Shown here: positions 11,687-23,618 of the stretch, in pieces
Layout: each line of letters opens with the position of its first letter
How positions within the stretch are numbered: the stretch's first letter is position 1
From: Camellia lanceoleosa
Taxonomy: Eukaryota > Streptophyta > Magnoliopsida > Ericales > Theaceae
DNA length: 64,000 bases
Direction: 5' to 3'
Assembly: GCA_025200525.1 (NCBI GenBank)
Contig: CM045758.1
Location: forward strand, 7,188,580 to 7,252,579
Position numbers and translations under genes: made by a program
Notes under the pieces: model-generated
What the model saw: the letters and a program-made list of their open reading frames with translations, nothing else
Database searches by the model: none
What the model was told of the DNA's origin: nothing

Positions 11687-12348
11687 TCAGTCAAGAACAT
11701 TCACATAAGTCGGTAATTTTAGAACACTTATTCTGTCGAGGATTGCAACATTAAGGCCGCCTTCAAACCTTCTAGCCTTCTTGTAATCAGTGTCCACCAT
11801 ATGTGGTGCATATCTAGCAAGCCCGGTGAACTTTGTTTCATATTTAGCAACGGACATTGTGCCCTGTCTTAGCTGTTCAAATTCAGTCACTTTTCTATCT
11901 CTAACACACTGAGGGAAGTATTTTTCAAAGAAGGGTCCTTTGAATTAAGCCCAAGTCATAACAGTGTTGTCATCACGGGTAAGCATCCACCACCTTCTAG
12001 CCTCTTCTTGCAAAGTGAAGGTGGCCAACAGTACTTTATGTGCCTTCGAGCACGGAAACACTTCAAACAACTTTTCGGTCTCCAAAACCCATGCTTCAGC
12101 TTTTAACGGTTCAAGGCCTCCCTGAAAGGATGGCGATTTCGATTTCTTTGAACTTCGGGTAAAACAATTATGTCCCCATCATTAACATTCACATTCTGCT
12201 CGTACATCTGGAGGAGAAGGTGGGGAAATTGATTCTGTTGTTGATCTAATCTTTCGGTTATTAGTTCCATCATTCTTTCGATCTTGCCATTCTTACCTCG
12301 AGAGGATGAGGATTGATTCATTTGCGATTCTTGTATTATCCATTTCAC
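11687..12348 (-). pseudogene. Gag N-terminal and core region, chromovirus 1
   Basis: Pieces in more than one frame. The N-terminus at 12103-12348 includes SSSRGKNGKIERMMELITERLDQ. The core at 11687-11890 has EFEQLRQGTMSVAKYETKF, ARYAPHMV and the conserved KKARRFEGGL. The section between is frameshifted. It lies about 180 nt downstream of the primer site, with no additional upstream ORF. Confidence 0.75.
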
Positions 12349-12525
12349 TATAAGCGATTATAACGATTATCAACATAGCGATTTGCATACTTAAACAGTT
12401 TATCACATTAACACATATTCAGTCATGTCCACACACACTTTTCAGGCTCATGCGATGCCCTAATTGCTTTTCTAGGACACCATATAGCTCATTTGGACAC
12501 GTGTGTGCGGTATAACTCGTGGTTA

Positions 12526-12543
12526 AGTATCGCTCTGATACCA
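12526..12543 (-). other. Primer-binding site, chromovirus 1 (tRNA-iMet type)
   Basis: The minus strand reads TGGTATCAGAGCGATAC three nt inside the 5' LTR. The first 12 nt match the initiator-Met primer site common to plant chromoviruses. Confidence 0.88.
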
Positions 12544-12546
12544 CTC

Positions 12547-14974
12547 TGTCACGATCCAAACCCGCCCCTATGGGTTTAGCACCGTAACCGGCCAGTAATC
12601 CGAGATTACCGAAGGCCTGCTTAACAGTAAGATAGTATAACAGAGTACAGGGGTATGGCGGAAGCCAATATGGTAAATAAACAATGTCCAATGAGCCGTG
12701 ACAGTCTGTATGCAAAAAGATTTTTCATACATACATAGATAGATACACAGTACAGAACAGTATGCACAATATTTATAGTCATTGAGCGAGGACCAAATCC
12801 TATTAAGCGATGCGATAACGATCTATACGGTATGTACGATAAACAAAAGCAGTCTGAGGACGAGATAGGGAACTAAAACCCCCCTAAGCCATAGCTTGGC
12901 AGGCGCGGAACCTCGCAGTGAGGCACAGTAGTTGGCTTGACAAAAGAGGAGTCTACCCCACGCTCCTAGCTCCGGTCTGGTTCCTGTACACCTACATATA
13001 TATATGAGCAGTGAGCTAAAGCCCGATGAATAACATAAAGCGTAAAGGGGTTTAGAATGAATGTCCTTCTGATAATGGAAGCAGTTCATTAAACCGATTT
13101 GATCGTTGCTCACCAATACGGTCATATGTGGTACATCCACTAGCATAACGATAACAATGGGTCTTAAAAGACCGAGCGATAAATGATGGCCATCAATCGA
13201 TGCATGTAGTGGTTCCAACAAGGAACCGCGAGAGATCTCTATGTGATAACGATCGATGTGATGGTTGCTAAGGATGCCACAATACAATTCAGAATATAGG
13301 ACATACATTCATTCAATTAATATGGCGGTTAAAACAAGATGCAGTTCAATTGTTCAGAAGATAATCATTTTTGAACATATCTTTACACAGTTGTTACTCA
13401 CAGAGTCCTAGGCTACAGTAAGCTAGAGCGCGTCTCCTCGAAAAGCCAACCCTACACAGTTTCCAGAATGAACACACACTAAGCTACACAGTTGCAAAAG
13501 ATAATAACTTAATCCCTAATTGCCTCGGTGTGTTCTACATCTATATCCTCATCAAGGTGCCTTAAACTAGGCCTAAGAATGCCTAGGATGAAATGAGGAT
13601 GCAAAGATGCGCTTAAAAAGCATTTTCAGAATTTTCAGAAAAACAAAGGTCCCGCTCGAGTGTATGTTTCCCTGCTCGAGCAGACCTGCAGACAAAGGTT
13701 TCCACTCGAGCGTAAATACCCACGCTCGAGCGTACTGCAAAACATGGCAAAAGTGCTGGATGCTCAAAAATCACGCTCGATTCGGCACTCGATAGCCGCT
13801 CGAGCGCAAGACACAAGGTCCTGCTCGAGCGCCAATTACCCCGCTCGAGCGGACTGTAAAACAGTGCAAAGTATTGGGAGCACGAATTTCCCGCTCGAGC
13901 GCCACTTTCCCCGCTCGAGCAGGAGTCCAAAATCTGGAATTTCCAGATTTGAACTTCCAAGCTCAAAACAAGTCGAAATGCATCAAATTCGATCCTCTTG
14001 GGCTAATTTTCTGGAAAACACTTCAAAACTCATAATATTACATGTTTCAAAGATCAATTTGATAAACCAAAACCCAAGGGTGTTTCGATTAAATCCAATT
14101 TCAAACCAAATTTCATGAACATGAAGAACATACAAACATGAATGAATTTAAACCATTTTAAAGCTTCAATGCTTGCTTAAATGAGCTCAAATCTTTCAAA
14201 ACATGATGAAATCATGGACTATCACACTATTATGAACATGCATGTGGCAAGTTATAAAGAACAAGCTCAAAATGCAAGAGTATGCCATACATGCAAAGAT
14301 TAAGCTTGAATTCAATAATATAGAACCAATTCTTGACTTAACCCCTTAAACTACCATGATCCATGCTAGAAGGAACTTAAATTTACTATTAAGAGGATGA
14401 AATTCATACCTAGGTCTTCAAATGCAAGTCTAGAAATCAAATTATGCAAGAGTCCTCCCAATCTTTTAAAGACAAGCAAGGTACAAGATGAAAACCAATT
14501 TTCTAAGCCTCTCCCTCTCTATGGTCGGCAAGAGCAAGGAAAATGAGCTGAGCAAATGTTTTGTCTCCATATCTTCAAGCCTCTAAATGTGTTAAGTAGT
14601 GGGCCACTAAGTGGCAAATATGCAATTAAGTTCAACTCTTGCCAATTAGCTTAATTTAATCTAATTTAATCATACCAAAGCACTTTTCAGGTAATTACAC
14701 CATAAAATCACATAAAATCTAATTAACATAGACTATCAATCAATTTGATTCGCCACCGATAAGGCCTTCAATTTGCGGTTTAAATATAAAAATATGAGCA
14801 GATAGTCAAACAGTCAAACAGATAGAAATGCATTTAAACAGATACAATCAATCAATCAGTTTTAGATTTCAGTCAGTCAGTTCCGTATTTCGATCAATTC
14901 AATTATTAGTCATAATCAGTCTCGGTTTAGCGACAAGCGGTAATTAATCGTGTCGATGGTGAAGGTTATTACTG
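12547..14974 (-). repeat. 5' LTR of chromovirus 1
   Basis: Collinear with 5418-7826. Its outer end reads TTACTG instead of TTACA. The CGTTC target duplication follows at 14975-14979. It differs from its sister by many CAG/CGA exchanges, described in the findings. Confidence 0.9.
13655..13925. repeat. CTCGAG palindromic cluster in 5' LTR
   Basis: Nine CTCGAG hexamers in about 270 bp, most within GCTCGAGC. CG-rich relative to the rest of the LTR. Confidence 0.85.
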
Positions 14975-14979
14975 CGTTC
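14975..14979. repeat. Target-site duplication CGTTC (right)
   Basis: Pairs with 5413-5417. Confidence 0.85.
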
Positions 14980-17067
14980 TTACAAATTGATTTCGATTAG
15001 TTTTTATTGTTCAATTGCAAACTTTTCAAAATTGATTTTAGTTAGTTCTAGATTCTTCAATGGCAAACTTCTCAAGCCAATCAGTACAGTAAATATATGC
15101 CATGATTTACGAGTCTAGTTTCTTAAATTTTTGGCCTTGCCTTGATTTTTCGTGTATATTAAGAGAACCATTAATTTCTTTAAAGTGCTGCAGAAAACAA
15201 CCTGTTTGGGCATAATTAATTGTAAATAATTATTTTGATAAGAAAATCAAGTCAAACCAATTGGGTTTAGAACTTAGGATATATTAGTTGATATCTGGAG
15301 GGTTTTGGAATTTTTCAAATAGCGTTGAGTGGGTTTTTAATTTTTAAAGTTAGCGAATAGATTGGGAAAATTTGTTTAAAACTCTGTTTTATCTTAAAGT
15401 CACTTTTAGTTCAGTTTCATTTTGAACCCATGTCTTGGGTGATTTTAGACCTTGAAGAACATGAGCTTAGGTAATATTTAAGAGTAACGGTGAGTTAGGT
15501 TGAGCTGTGTTAGTGCATTTTAGTTTGGGATTACTTAGTTTATTATTCCTTTTAGTATGTTTGAATTAGTAGTGACGTATAGTTTTACTACTTGGTTCAG
15601 GGCACTAGTTGGACTTTTATACTCTATTCGAGGATTACATTATTCCGTTTCCAAGTGAGTAGTTTCATGCTACATATTTTTATAAATGTTTCCCTACCCT
15701 AAACTGTTGGAAAATTAAGTTGTTGTTTCAAGACTAAACTGTTTTGATAAATTATTATATTATCAATAGAATTAAATTATTTCTGAAATATGTGTGAACT
15801 TGGCATACTGTAAACTATTTGTTTTGGTCTCATATTTATAATGGTGAACTATCATATTTTGTGAAACTGATGTGTATTGATTATTGGGACCATCTGTGTA
15901 TTTTAGTTTAGGGAAATTATTCCACTGTGTATGGTGACTTTGGCCACTAGGGAACAGATCCGAGTTGGGCCGTGATGACTCTAGTGCTCAATGATTGTAA
16001 GGAAAAGACCTAGGCTAGGCGAGGTGACCTTCAATCGGATCGTCTTAGAGAAAAGGCCTAGGTTGCCACCCTGAGGGTGACTCTTAGTTCGGTATTGGAT
16101 CCAACGGGGCTTATAGCCTTGAGAACTGTGTGACATATTACTTGTTATTTCTTGGTACCTAGAAAAGTATTGGTGTTCATGTTGTAAACTGTTTTAAGTG
16201 AAAAATGTCATTTATCATGTTCTTAGAAGACATGAGGATTTTATCTATTGAACTGTGGAACCTTCTTTTTGAAACAAATTCTCTTTACCAAACTGTATGC
16301 CAATCTAGTTTCTGTGATATATATATATATATATATCTTATTTTGGAATTGAACCCTGCTTTCAAAACTATATTTATTATCCATGTTGATATTCACTGAG
16401 CTATCAACTGACTTAGTGCCTGTTTGGCAGAGCTTAATTACAGCTTATTTCAGCTTTCAGTTTAATTTAAGCTATTTTGATGTGTTTGGTTTAGCTTATA
16501 GCTTATAGCTTATAGCTTATAGCTTTTTGAAAGTCAGAAATCAGCTTATTCTTTGAGTGGGGCAGGAGATGCTTTAAGAATAAGCTGGAAATCAGCTTAA
16601 GCTGAAAGTTATAAGCTATAAGCTATTGAGGCATAAGCTATAAGCACTTTCCCACAGCTCTACCAAACAGGGCCTTAGTTGTTTATCATTTCCAGGTGTT
16701 AGAAGGACTTAGAATGGACTTGTGGCGTAGTGGGGACTCATTTGCATGGACCTCTAGGACATTCATTTATTTTGTTTTAGATTGTTATGTCAAGTTGATG
16801 CATATTTCTTTTTATTCTCGTTGAAGCTCATTTAGGATTGTTTTGATATGTGGGCTGTTTTTATCCCATAAGTTTAAATGGTATTGATTACGGTTGGTTT
16901 TGCCGTTTATACTTGTGGCATGTCTTTGGATTGAGTTTTGGTTATTTATTATTGGACTATTGTATAGTTGTTCAATGTGATTATGGATTCATGTTTAAGG
17001 CTTATGTGTGCCTTGGGCTTAGTCCCTGTGAGCCACGGTTGGTCATGCCTGGATTTAGGGTGTGACA
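14980..17067 (+). mobile_element. Right piece of a split Tekay-like LTR
   Basis: Non-coding, continuing 5177-5412. It ends GGATTTAGGGTGTGACA, like the GGGTTTGGGTCATGACA end of Tekay LTRs read in sense. Removing the nested element gives about 2.3 kb, the same size as the other Tekay LTRs. The next bases (GAGTCGCCACC) are not a primer site, so it is a solo or truncated LTR. It contains an AT microsatellite (about 16316-16336) and a MITE. Confidence 0.5.
16417..16673. mobile_element. MITE with GCCTGTTTGG-type inverted repeats
   Basis: 257 bp. The left end TGCCTGTTTGGCAGAGCT pairs with the right-end complement GCCCTGTTTGGTAGAGCT. CTTAG flanks both sides (16412-16416, 16674-16678). The interior is built of AGCTTATAGC-like palindromic repeats, so the transcript could fold into a long hairpin. 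The ends resemble hAT-derived plant MITEs, but the visible duplication is 5 bp rather than 8. Confidence 0.75.
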
Positions 17068-18279
17068 GAGTCGCCACCTAAATATTTTATTTTTGGAAAA
17101 TTTAGGAAACCCATGACTCGAGCCAAAGGCCATGTGTCCGTCATTACCAAGATTGTCTCAGCTCGGGAACTTAGGTACGAGCGGGAAAGGTCATGAATAA
17201 ATTGAGCACCCCCGTTTTCCTGATCAAAGATCAACCTCTTGTCGTGGTTATTAAGCTAGCATTACAATGTGATGCGCACAAACACAAGTATAGACTAACT
17301 TTGCAAGAATTAAAACACTTGATTCATGTTTGTTTTGAAAATTATTTCGAAATATGTACCACTTGAAAAAGCGATCTCATATGTACATTACTCAAATTAT
17401 TCCAATTCAAGCAACAAGCCTTCATCCACAGGCATTCAAGCAGTTTAACACTTAAGCAATTAGCCTCATGGCAAGCATGCTAAACATGGCAACAATCACA
17501 CTCATGCAACACGCTAAAGTGAGTAAAGGTTCACCTAGTACTCCAAGCCAAAAAAGGAATCAGTTAGAAAAATGCATGATCCTAATTATGCAATATGACT
17601 AATGCAACACATGCGATATGCAATCTAAATAGGCTCGGCTACTTAATCATGGCATATGGAGCAATTAAATAGCATGCGGTATAAGCACGTATTCAAAGAA
17701 GTATTTAAACTAACAATGCAGTTAGAATGATGAACCGAGCCTCGGTGCATGCAATACAAATGGATGCAAACATAAGACGAAACATGATGTCCCTAAACTA
17801 ACTATCATAAGAAGTTAAATAAAAAGGAGAAAGACATGGGGTTGAAAGACATACACATTATTACAACATTTGCGCTCCCATGAAGGAGAGTCTGAATAAA
17901 CTAACAAGCTAATTAACTAACTAATTAAGCTAAGCTAATTAAGCCTACTATTACAAAACAAAATGAATAAACTAGTTAAACTACTTAACTAATTATTACA
18001 ACAAAATTTGAATTAACTAACTATTCTAGCTAATTAATGATTACAATACAACCAATCTAATTAAATAATTACAACATAAGTGCAATTAAAATAAGTAATT
18101 AAGCTAAACAATTAACTACTCCACCTCAGGGAACGAGGAATGTTCATGCACATGCTCGGTTTCCTTCCGAAAAGGCCACTGTTTTGCTTCCGGAATGCCT
18201 CTGTTGCAAAATAGAACAATAATACATTTGCTCACTTCCAGAATAACTCTGCTCTGCCAAAGGAACACACTGTTGAATT

Positions 18280-18395
18280 TTGCATCAGTGGCCGGCCGAC
18301 CACCTGTGAAGGCTGTTGGCCACCAGTGATGGCCGGCCGACCATCAAAGGTGGCCCACCGGCCATTGAAAGTGGCCTGCCGGCCACTGCTGCTCA
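18280..18395. repeat. GGCCGGCC-rich cluster (with a weaker counterpart at 30188-30275)
   Basis: Repeated variants of AGTGGCCGGCCGACCA and inverted TGGCCGGCC within about 115 bp, in a region that is otherwise AT-rich. The same phrase, more degenerate, recurs near the other end of this element. Confidence 0.65.
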
Positions 18396-19153
18396 GTTCA
18401 ACTTGCTGCAACAGAGAACCAACAGAGCATGCATAGGGTATTTTCAAGGGTTTGTTCGCACAATTCACCTCTCATTTTCATGAACAAATCAAAGGAGTAA
18501 TGAACTTGGTCTACAAACCATCAACTCAAGCAATTTTGTTGCATGATGGCTCATAAACCAAAGTGTGCAATTTCAATAAATGCAACAAAATAAGACTTCA
18601 AACCTCCTCCCTTTCATGAAAGATCAAGGGAAGTGGTGACCTTGGACACTTGAACCATTTTATCACTAATGAGTATGAAATACCTCAAGCTTTCATGTGT
18701 TCAATTAACATCCGATTAAACACGACCAAATTCTTATCTTGCTCACTTTTAATTCCAAATTTTAATTATTCCATTTTAAATTACTATCCATCATTTAATC
18801 CATTAAGTCCAATGGTGAGTTTACGTCCTCTAAATGGAAAGAAGGCTCAAACCAAGTGTTGTTTTGGGGCATGAAAGAGACATCATACCATTGGTAATGA
18901 ACCCCCTAAGGGATTAAACAATTAAGCATGACATCTCAATCTCATCCTTTAAACAAACAAGTTGTTTGAACCACTTTCCGAGAAAAACAAAAACCAAAAA
19001 GAAATGAGAGAGGCTGCAGAGGTGATTAATGCTAAAAATCAGTGAGAAAAGCATAAATAAATGCTATCAACTCAAACAAGATGGTGTATAAGGCCTAGAA
19101 TGCCAAACTCATGAGGACAATTACACTACAAGTATGCAAAGCAAAGCTTAAAT

Positions 19154-19158
19154 GTAAC
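19154..19158. repeat. Target-site duplication GTAAC (left)
   Basis: Matches 29414-29418 on the far side of chromovirus 2. Confidence 0.85.
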
Positions 19159-21411
19159 TGCCACGACTCGAAATAGGGGCTAATCGGAATCGCGACCGGC
19201 CAGCGCCCCATCTCGCACCCTAGGCCTACTACTAACTAGTTTAGAGAACAAAATAAATAAATCATCGCAAATACTAGGTGATTACATTTAACTAGAGCAT
19301 TGCTATATAAGTCATATAAGTCATAAAGGAAAGTTAAGTTATAACAATAACTTGGCCCTATGCCAACAAAAGAGGTAATACATGACTTATATAAAACTAT
19401 AGGTCTAGAATCTATCCCAAACCACGAGACACCACAAAAATAGGCCTTTAGTTATCCACTAAGCATTCTCCTTACCTGAAATGGGTTAGTAAGACACCCC
19501 TGTGCTATAAAGCTTGTGCGAACATATTTACACAATTTACAAGTTTGCCACGGTTCAAACATAAACATTTCAAGTTTCAAGCATAACTGTTCATGTTCAA
19601 AAGCCCAATGGCTAAAAAGACAAAATAAATGCTCATATATATATATATCAAAATATACATACATATGTCCATTCGACTGGATATGTTGCCAGAAAAGTAG
19701 GGAGCTACCCATACTAATATCAAGTGGTCATGATCATGCCAAGGGACGATGGTCGCGTCCCAACAACCACCCTTATAACGCCTCACCCGTTGGTATCTTT
19801 AATTTCCCCCAACGTCCGGGATGTTCCGTTCGAATGTACGTTATTACATTTGCAAGAGTTTTATAACAATGTCTTAACCATGGCTTCATAATAACAATAT
19901 GTATATAAGCAATACGTGTGAGTCGGCTTATCCCGTTAGCTCACGTTTTTTAAAACACAACATGATTTTCAAATTGTATTCAAGGTACTTTTCCAATCAT
20001 AGGCATACTTGCTAAAATTCAAAATCATATGTTTATTCGGTTATTCATAAATCAATGCAATCTCATGCTCCAAAATAATTCGTCGATCAAAGCATGTCAT
20101 TATATTCAAATACATGTAAAAAGCGTAAGCATGAACTCACCTAAATGTACACGAAGTTTGGTAAAATCAACCGGAACCGAGATCTAAACACAACGTATGA
20201 AAAACTACATTATAGTAGGTCTAGGAATTAATTCTAAGCATGAAATAAATATTCAAACCATAATCCAAAAGTGTTCAATTTAAAAGGGGTCCTTCTCTTA
20301 TCGTCCAGAAATTCTTAGTTTGCAGTACTTTAGATCAGAGGCGAAAATCCTAATCAAAACACTATAAAATGATCTGAAATTTTACAAGGTTATCAATCAA
20401 GATGTTATGAAACTTTTTCATGAGGGACTCGTCTCCCAAAAATGCTCATAAATTGGGTAAAATGGCAGTAAAACAAAGTTGGTCCAGATCCATTGTAGTT
20501 TCTACAAAATCAATTCCACAACAATCTAGCCGTTGGATCGAGTTGAAACAAATTGGGTTGGAAAGATAACACTCTAGTTTAACTCTGGTCCAAACATAAA
20601 CCGTTAAAGTGGCCTGAATATGTTTTGACGAATTTTCAAAGTAGACTATCTATTCAGGAAAAAAAACTGTTTGTTGGGTAAAATCCTTATTTTGAGCTTT
20701 AGCCTCATGGTTCATTGCAACATGATATCAATGGGAGGAAATAAAGTCTAAATCTGTATTTTAGGATTTAGATTCATGGTTCATTATAGCATGAAATCAA
20801 AGGAAAGAAATGAAGGCTTTAACTTATGGAATTGAAGTACAAAGATGAAAGTGTTTGATTTTCTCTCTTAAATCTACAGATTTTCAGCAAGAAGATGAAG
20901 TTTCTGCCCATATAGGATATATATAGGAAGAAATGGTAGGTGGGATCAATGGCTAGGATTGAATGGTGAAGTATGTGGTAAAAAAAGGGAGTGATGTGGA
21001 TATATCTTTCACCTCACCAAGAAATTACAGCCATGGTGGCTGATTTTACCACCACAAATTACCTTTGCTCGGATAAAATCGGTGTCTTGGACATCCATTT
21101 GTCCGAAAATCGTTTCAAGAAAATTTCCATTTAATCACTGTTGACTAATTTTGACATTCTGAGTTCGATGGTGTGATCCATTTTGACTAAAGAAGAAAAT
21201 ATATATATATATATATATATCTTTATAAGTTTCATTTTTGACACACTCGAAGAGGATTATCAATTGTTGTTCTGTTATAGGTCCGCTCCGGATGGCGAAG
21301 TATAGATAATATTTATTAACATGACATTATTGAACTTATTAAATATGAGATGTGACCTCCGTTCATTGACAGTGTCAAACAAAAAGAGAAAAGTTGGGTC
21401 GGGTCTTCACA
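19159..21411 (-). repeat. 3' LTR of chromovirus 2
   Basis: The plus strand begins TGCCACGACTC and ends GGTCTTCACA. It lacks about 40 bp present in the sister LTR near 28809-28851; the loss lies between TTGAAG repeats. An AT microsatellite lies at about 21200-21220. Confidence 0.9.
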
Positions 21412-23618
21412 TCTTTCCCACCTTAAGAAGTTTGGTCCTCCAAACTTGACCGAAGTACTACAGTAAAAAACATTACCTTCTTCAAAAAGATGTGGGTAGA
21501 GAGTTTGGATGTCCTCCTCTTTTTCCCAAGTAGCTTCTCCATTAGCATTATTGTCCCACCAGACCTTCACTAGAGGTATGACTTTGTTTATAATTGCTTC
21601 ACCCTACATCCATGATCTGAATGGGCTTTACAATGTAAGTCGATTGGTTGCACTTGATTGACTCGGGCACTTTCGAACATGTGATGAGTCGGTACATAAG
21701 GTTTTAGCATCAAGATATGAAAGGCGTCATGAACTCGGCGAGCTCTGGTGTTATCTGGTCGATATGCTACAAGTCCGACACGCTTAGTGATTCTGAAAGG
21801 TCCCACGAACATTGGATTCAATTTTCCTCGCTTCCCAAATCGAAGGACCCCTTTCAGAGGTGAAATCTTCACAAATGCTGAGTCTCCTTTATTGAGATCA
21901 AGATTCCTCCTTCCGCTATCCGCATAACTTTTCTGTCTATCTTAAGCTATCTTCAAGCGGTCTTGGATGAGCTTGATCTTCTCCATTGTTTCCTCAATGA
22001 TGTTTGGTGTGATTTCTTCTTCCATGATCTATTTCTCCCGACCTCGATCCAACATCTTTGGCGATCTACATTTCTTTCCATATCAAGCTACATAAGGTGC
22101 CAACCCGATACTCACCTGGTAACTATTATAGTAGGCGAACTCTACTAAAGGTTTGTACTCTTCCTAACTGCCTCGAAAATCCATCACGCAGGCTCTAAGC
22201 AAGTCTTCTAAGCGTCTGAATGGTCCACTCAGTTGTTCATCGATCTACGGATGAAAGGTCGTACTAAGGTTCACTTTGTTCCCATGGCTCGTTGAAAGCT
22301 ACTCCAAAAATCGACACAAATCTCAAGTCTCGATTGGACACAATAGATCTGGTACTACATGTAGTCTAACTATCTCTATGAGGTAGATGTAGGCATAACG
22401 ATCGAGAAGCGTCTTTTGGTGGCAAAAAATGAGTTGACTTTGTCAATCAATCGACGATCACCCATATCATGTTGTTTCCTTTCGATATACGTGATAGTCC
22501 CGATACGAAGTCCATCGTGATGTGCTCTCACTTCCATTCGGCTACAAGTAGAGGTTGAAGTAGTCATGCTGGCTTTTGGTGTTCTGCTTTATCTGCTGAC
22601 ACTGGAAACAACTCCTTACATATTTGGCTATCTCTCTCTTCATGCCCCTTCACCCATATACGGTCATCAAGTCCTGATACATCTTGGTGATCCCTGGATG
22701 AATTGCAAGTCTGGACTTGTGGCCGTCCAAAATCTAGCGTTTGACCTCTTCTATGGCCGGGACATAGACTCTACCTCAAAATTTCAGAATTCCATTGGTA
22801 ACTGTGAAATCTAGATTTGGTTTTGTTTCTAGTCCATCTCGAACTTTTTTCAATTCTGGATCATCCTTCTATCTTTGTCTGATCATTTCAGTTATGGCGG
22901 GTTGAGCAACTATGGCGTTGCACGTGGCAATCGATCCTGGAATTATCACTTCTAATTCTATTTGATCCATCTCTTCTAAAGGTGTTGGTTGCGTATTGAG
23001 TAGGCAATTTATCCTCCCTATCAATTTCCTGCTCAGAGCGTCTGCTACCACGTTAGCTTTTCCTGGGTGGTATTGAATGTTGACATCGTAATCTTTGATT
23101 AGTTCTAACCACTGGCATTGCCTTAAGTTAAGCTCCTTCTTAGTAAAGATGTACTTTAGGCTTTTATGATCAGTGTAGATTTCGTACGATACTCCATACA
23201 AGTAGTGTCTCTAGATTTTCAAGGCAAAAATTACCGCAGCGAGCTCCAGGTCGTGAGTTGGATAGTTCCTTTCGTGTGTCCTCACTTGTCATGAGGCATA
23301 GGCGATTACTTTCCCATGTTGCATTAAAACACATCCCAAGCATTGTTATGATGCATCGCTATAGATTGCATATCCATCGACGCCGTCAAGAAGGGTAAGG
23401 ATCGGTGCCGAAACCAATCTCTTCTTCAAGTCCTGGAAACTCTGCTCTCATTTTTCGGTCCAAATGAACGGTGTGCCTTTTTGTGTTAGCTCAGTCAATG
23501 GCATGGCAATCCTTCAAAAATCTTGCACGAATTTGCGGTAGTAGCCAGCTAGTCCCAGAAAACTTCTAACTTCAGTCACGGTGGTGGGTCGAGGCCAATT
23601 GACAATTGCTTCGATCTT
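21316..23618 (-). pseudogene. RT C-terminus, RNase H, integrase and chromodomain, chromovirus 2
   Basis: Continuation of the gag-pol frame after a stop at 23619. It contains the RT connection ([12 protein letters not shown]), RNase H (open at 22869-23201: [35 protein letters not shown]), the integrase zinc domain (HPGITKMYQDL, CFQCQQIKQ), a strongly decayed core (WVIVDRL near 22460) and the integrase tail (open at 21588-21872: ISPLKGVLRFGKRGKLNPMF, VGPFRI, VHDAFHILML). A chromodomain-like end (KVWWDNNANGEATWEKEEDI, PHLFEEGN) runs into the LTR. The integrase core has many stops and small deletions. Confidence 0.8.
21412..21424 (-). other. Polypurine tract of chromovirus 2
   Basis: The minus strand reads AAGGTGGGAAAGA immediately before the TGTGAAGACCC start of the 3' LTR. 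Confidence 0.78.

Larger units (their letters stand above)
5418..14974 (-). mobile_element. Complete Tekay/Del-type chromovirus (Ty3/gypsy), degenerate
   Basis: A 9.56-kb LTR retrotransposon on the minus strand with LTRs of 2409 and 2428 bp, a 5-bp target duplication, a primer site for initiator tRNA-Met (TGGTATCAGAGC) and a polypurine tract. The internal order is gag, protease, reverse transcriptase, RNase H, integrase and chromodomain. Long LTRs of about 2.4 kb, the gene order and the C-terminal chromodomain-like segment place it with the Tekay/Del clade. Several stops and frameshifts make it non-autonomous as sequenced. It is inserted into an older plus-oriented LTR. Confidence 0.92.

Noticed and set aside
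17068..17090. Confident call of an Ogre-type primer site
   Set aside because: Only the first 11 nt of the minus-strand reading resemble it, and the expected LTR end and coding region are absent.
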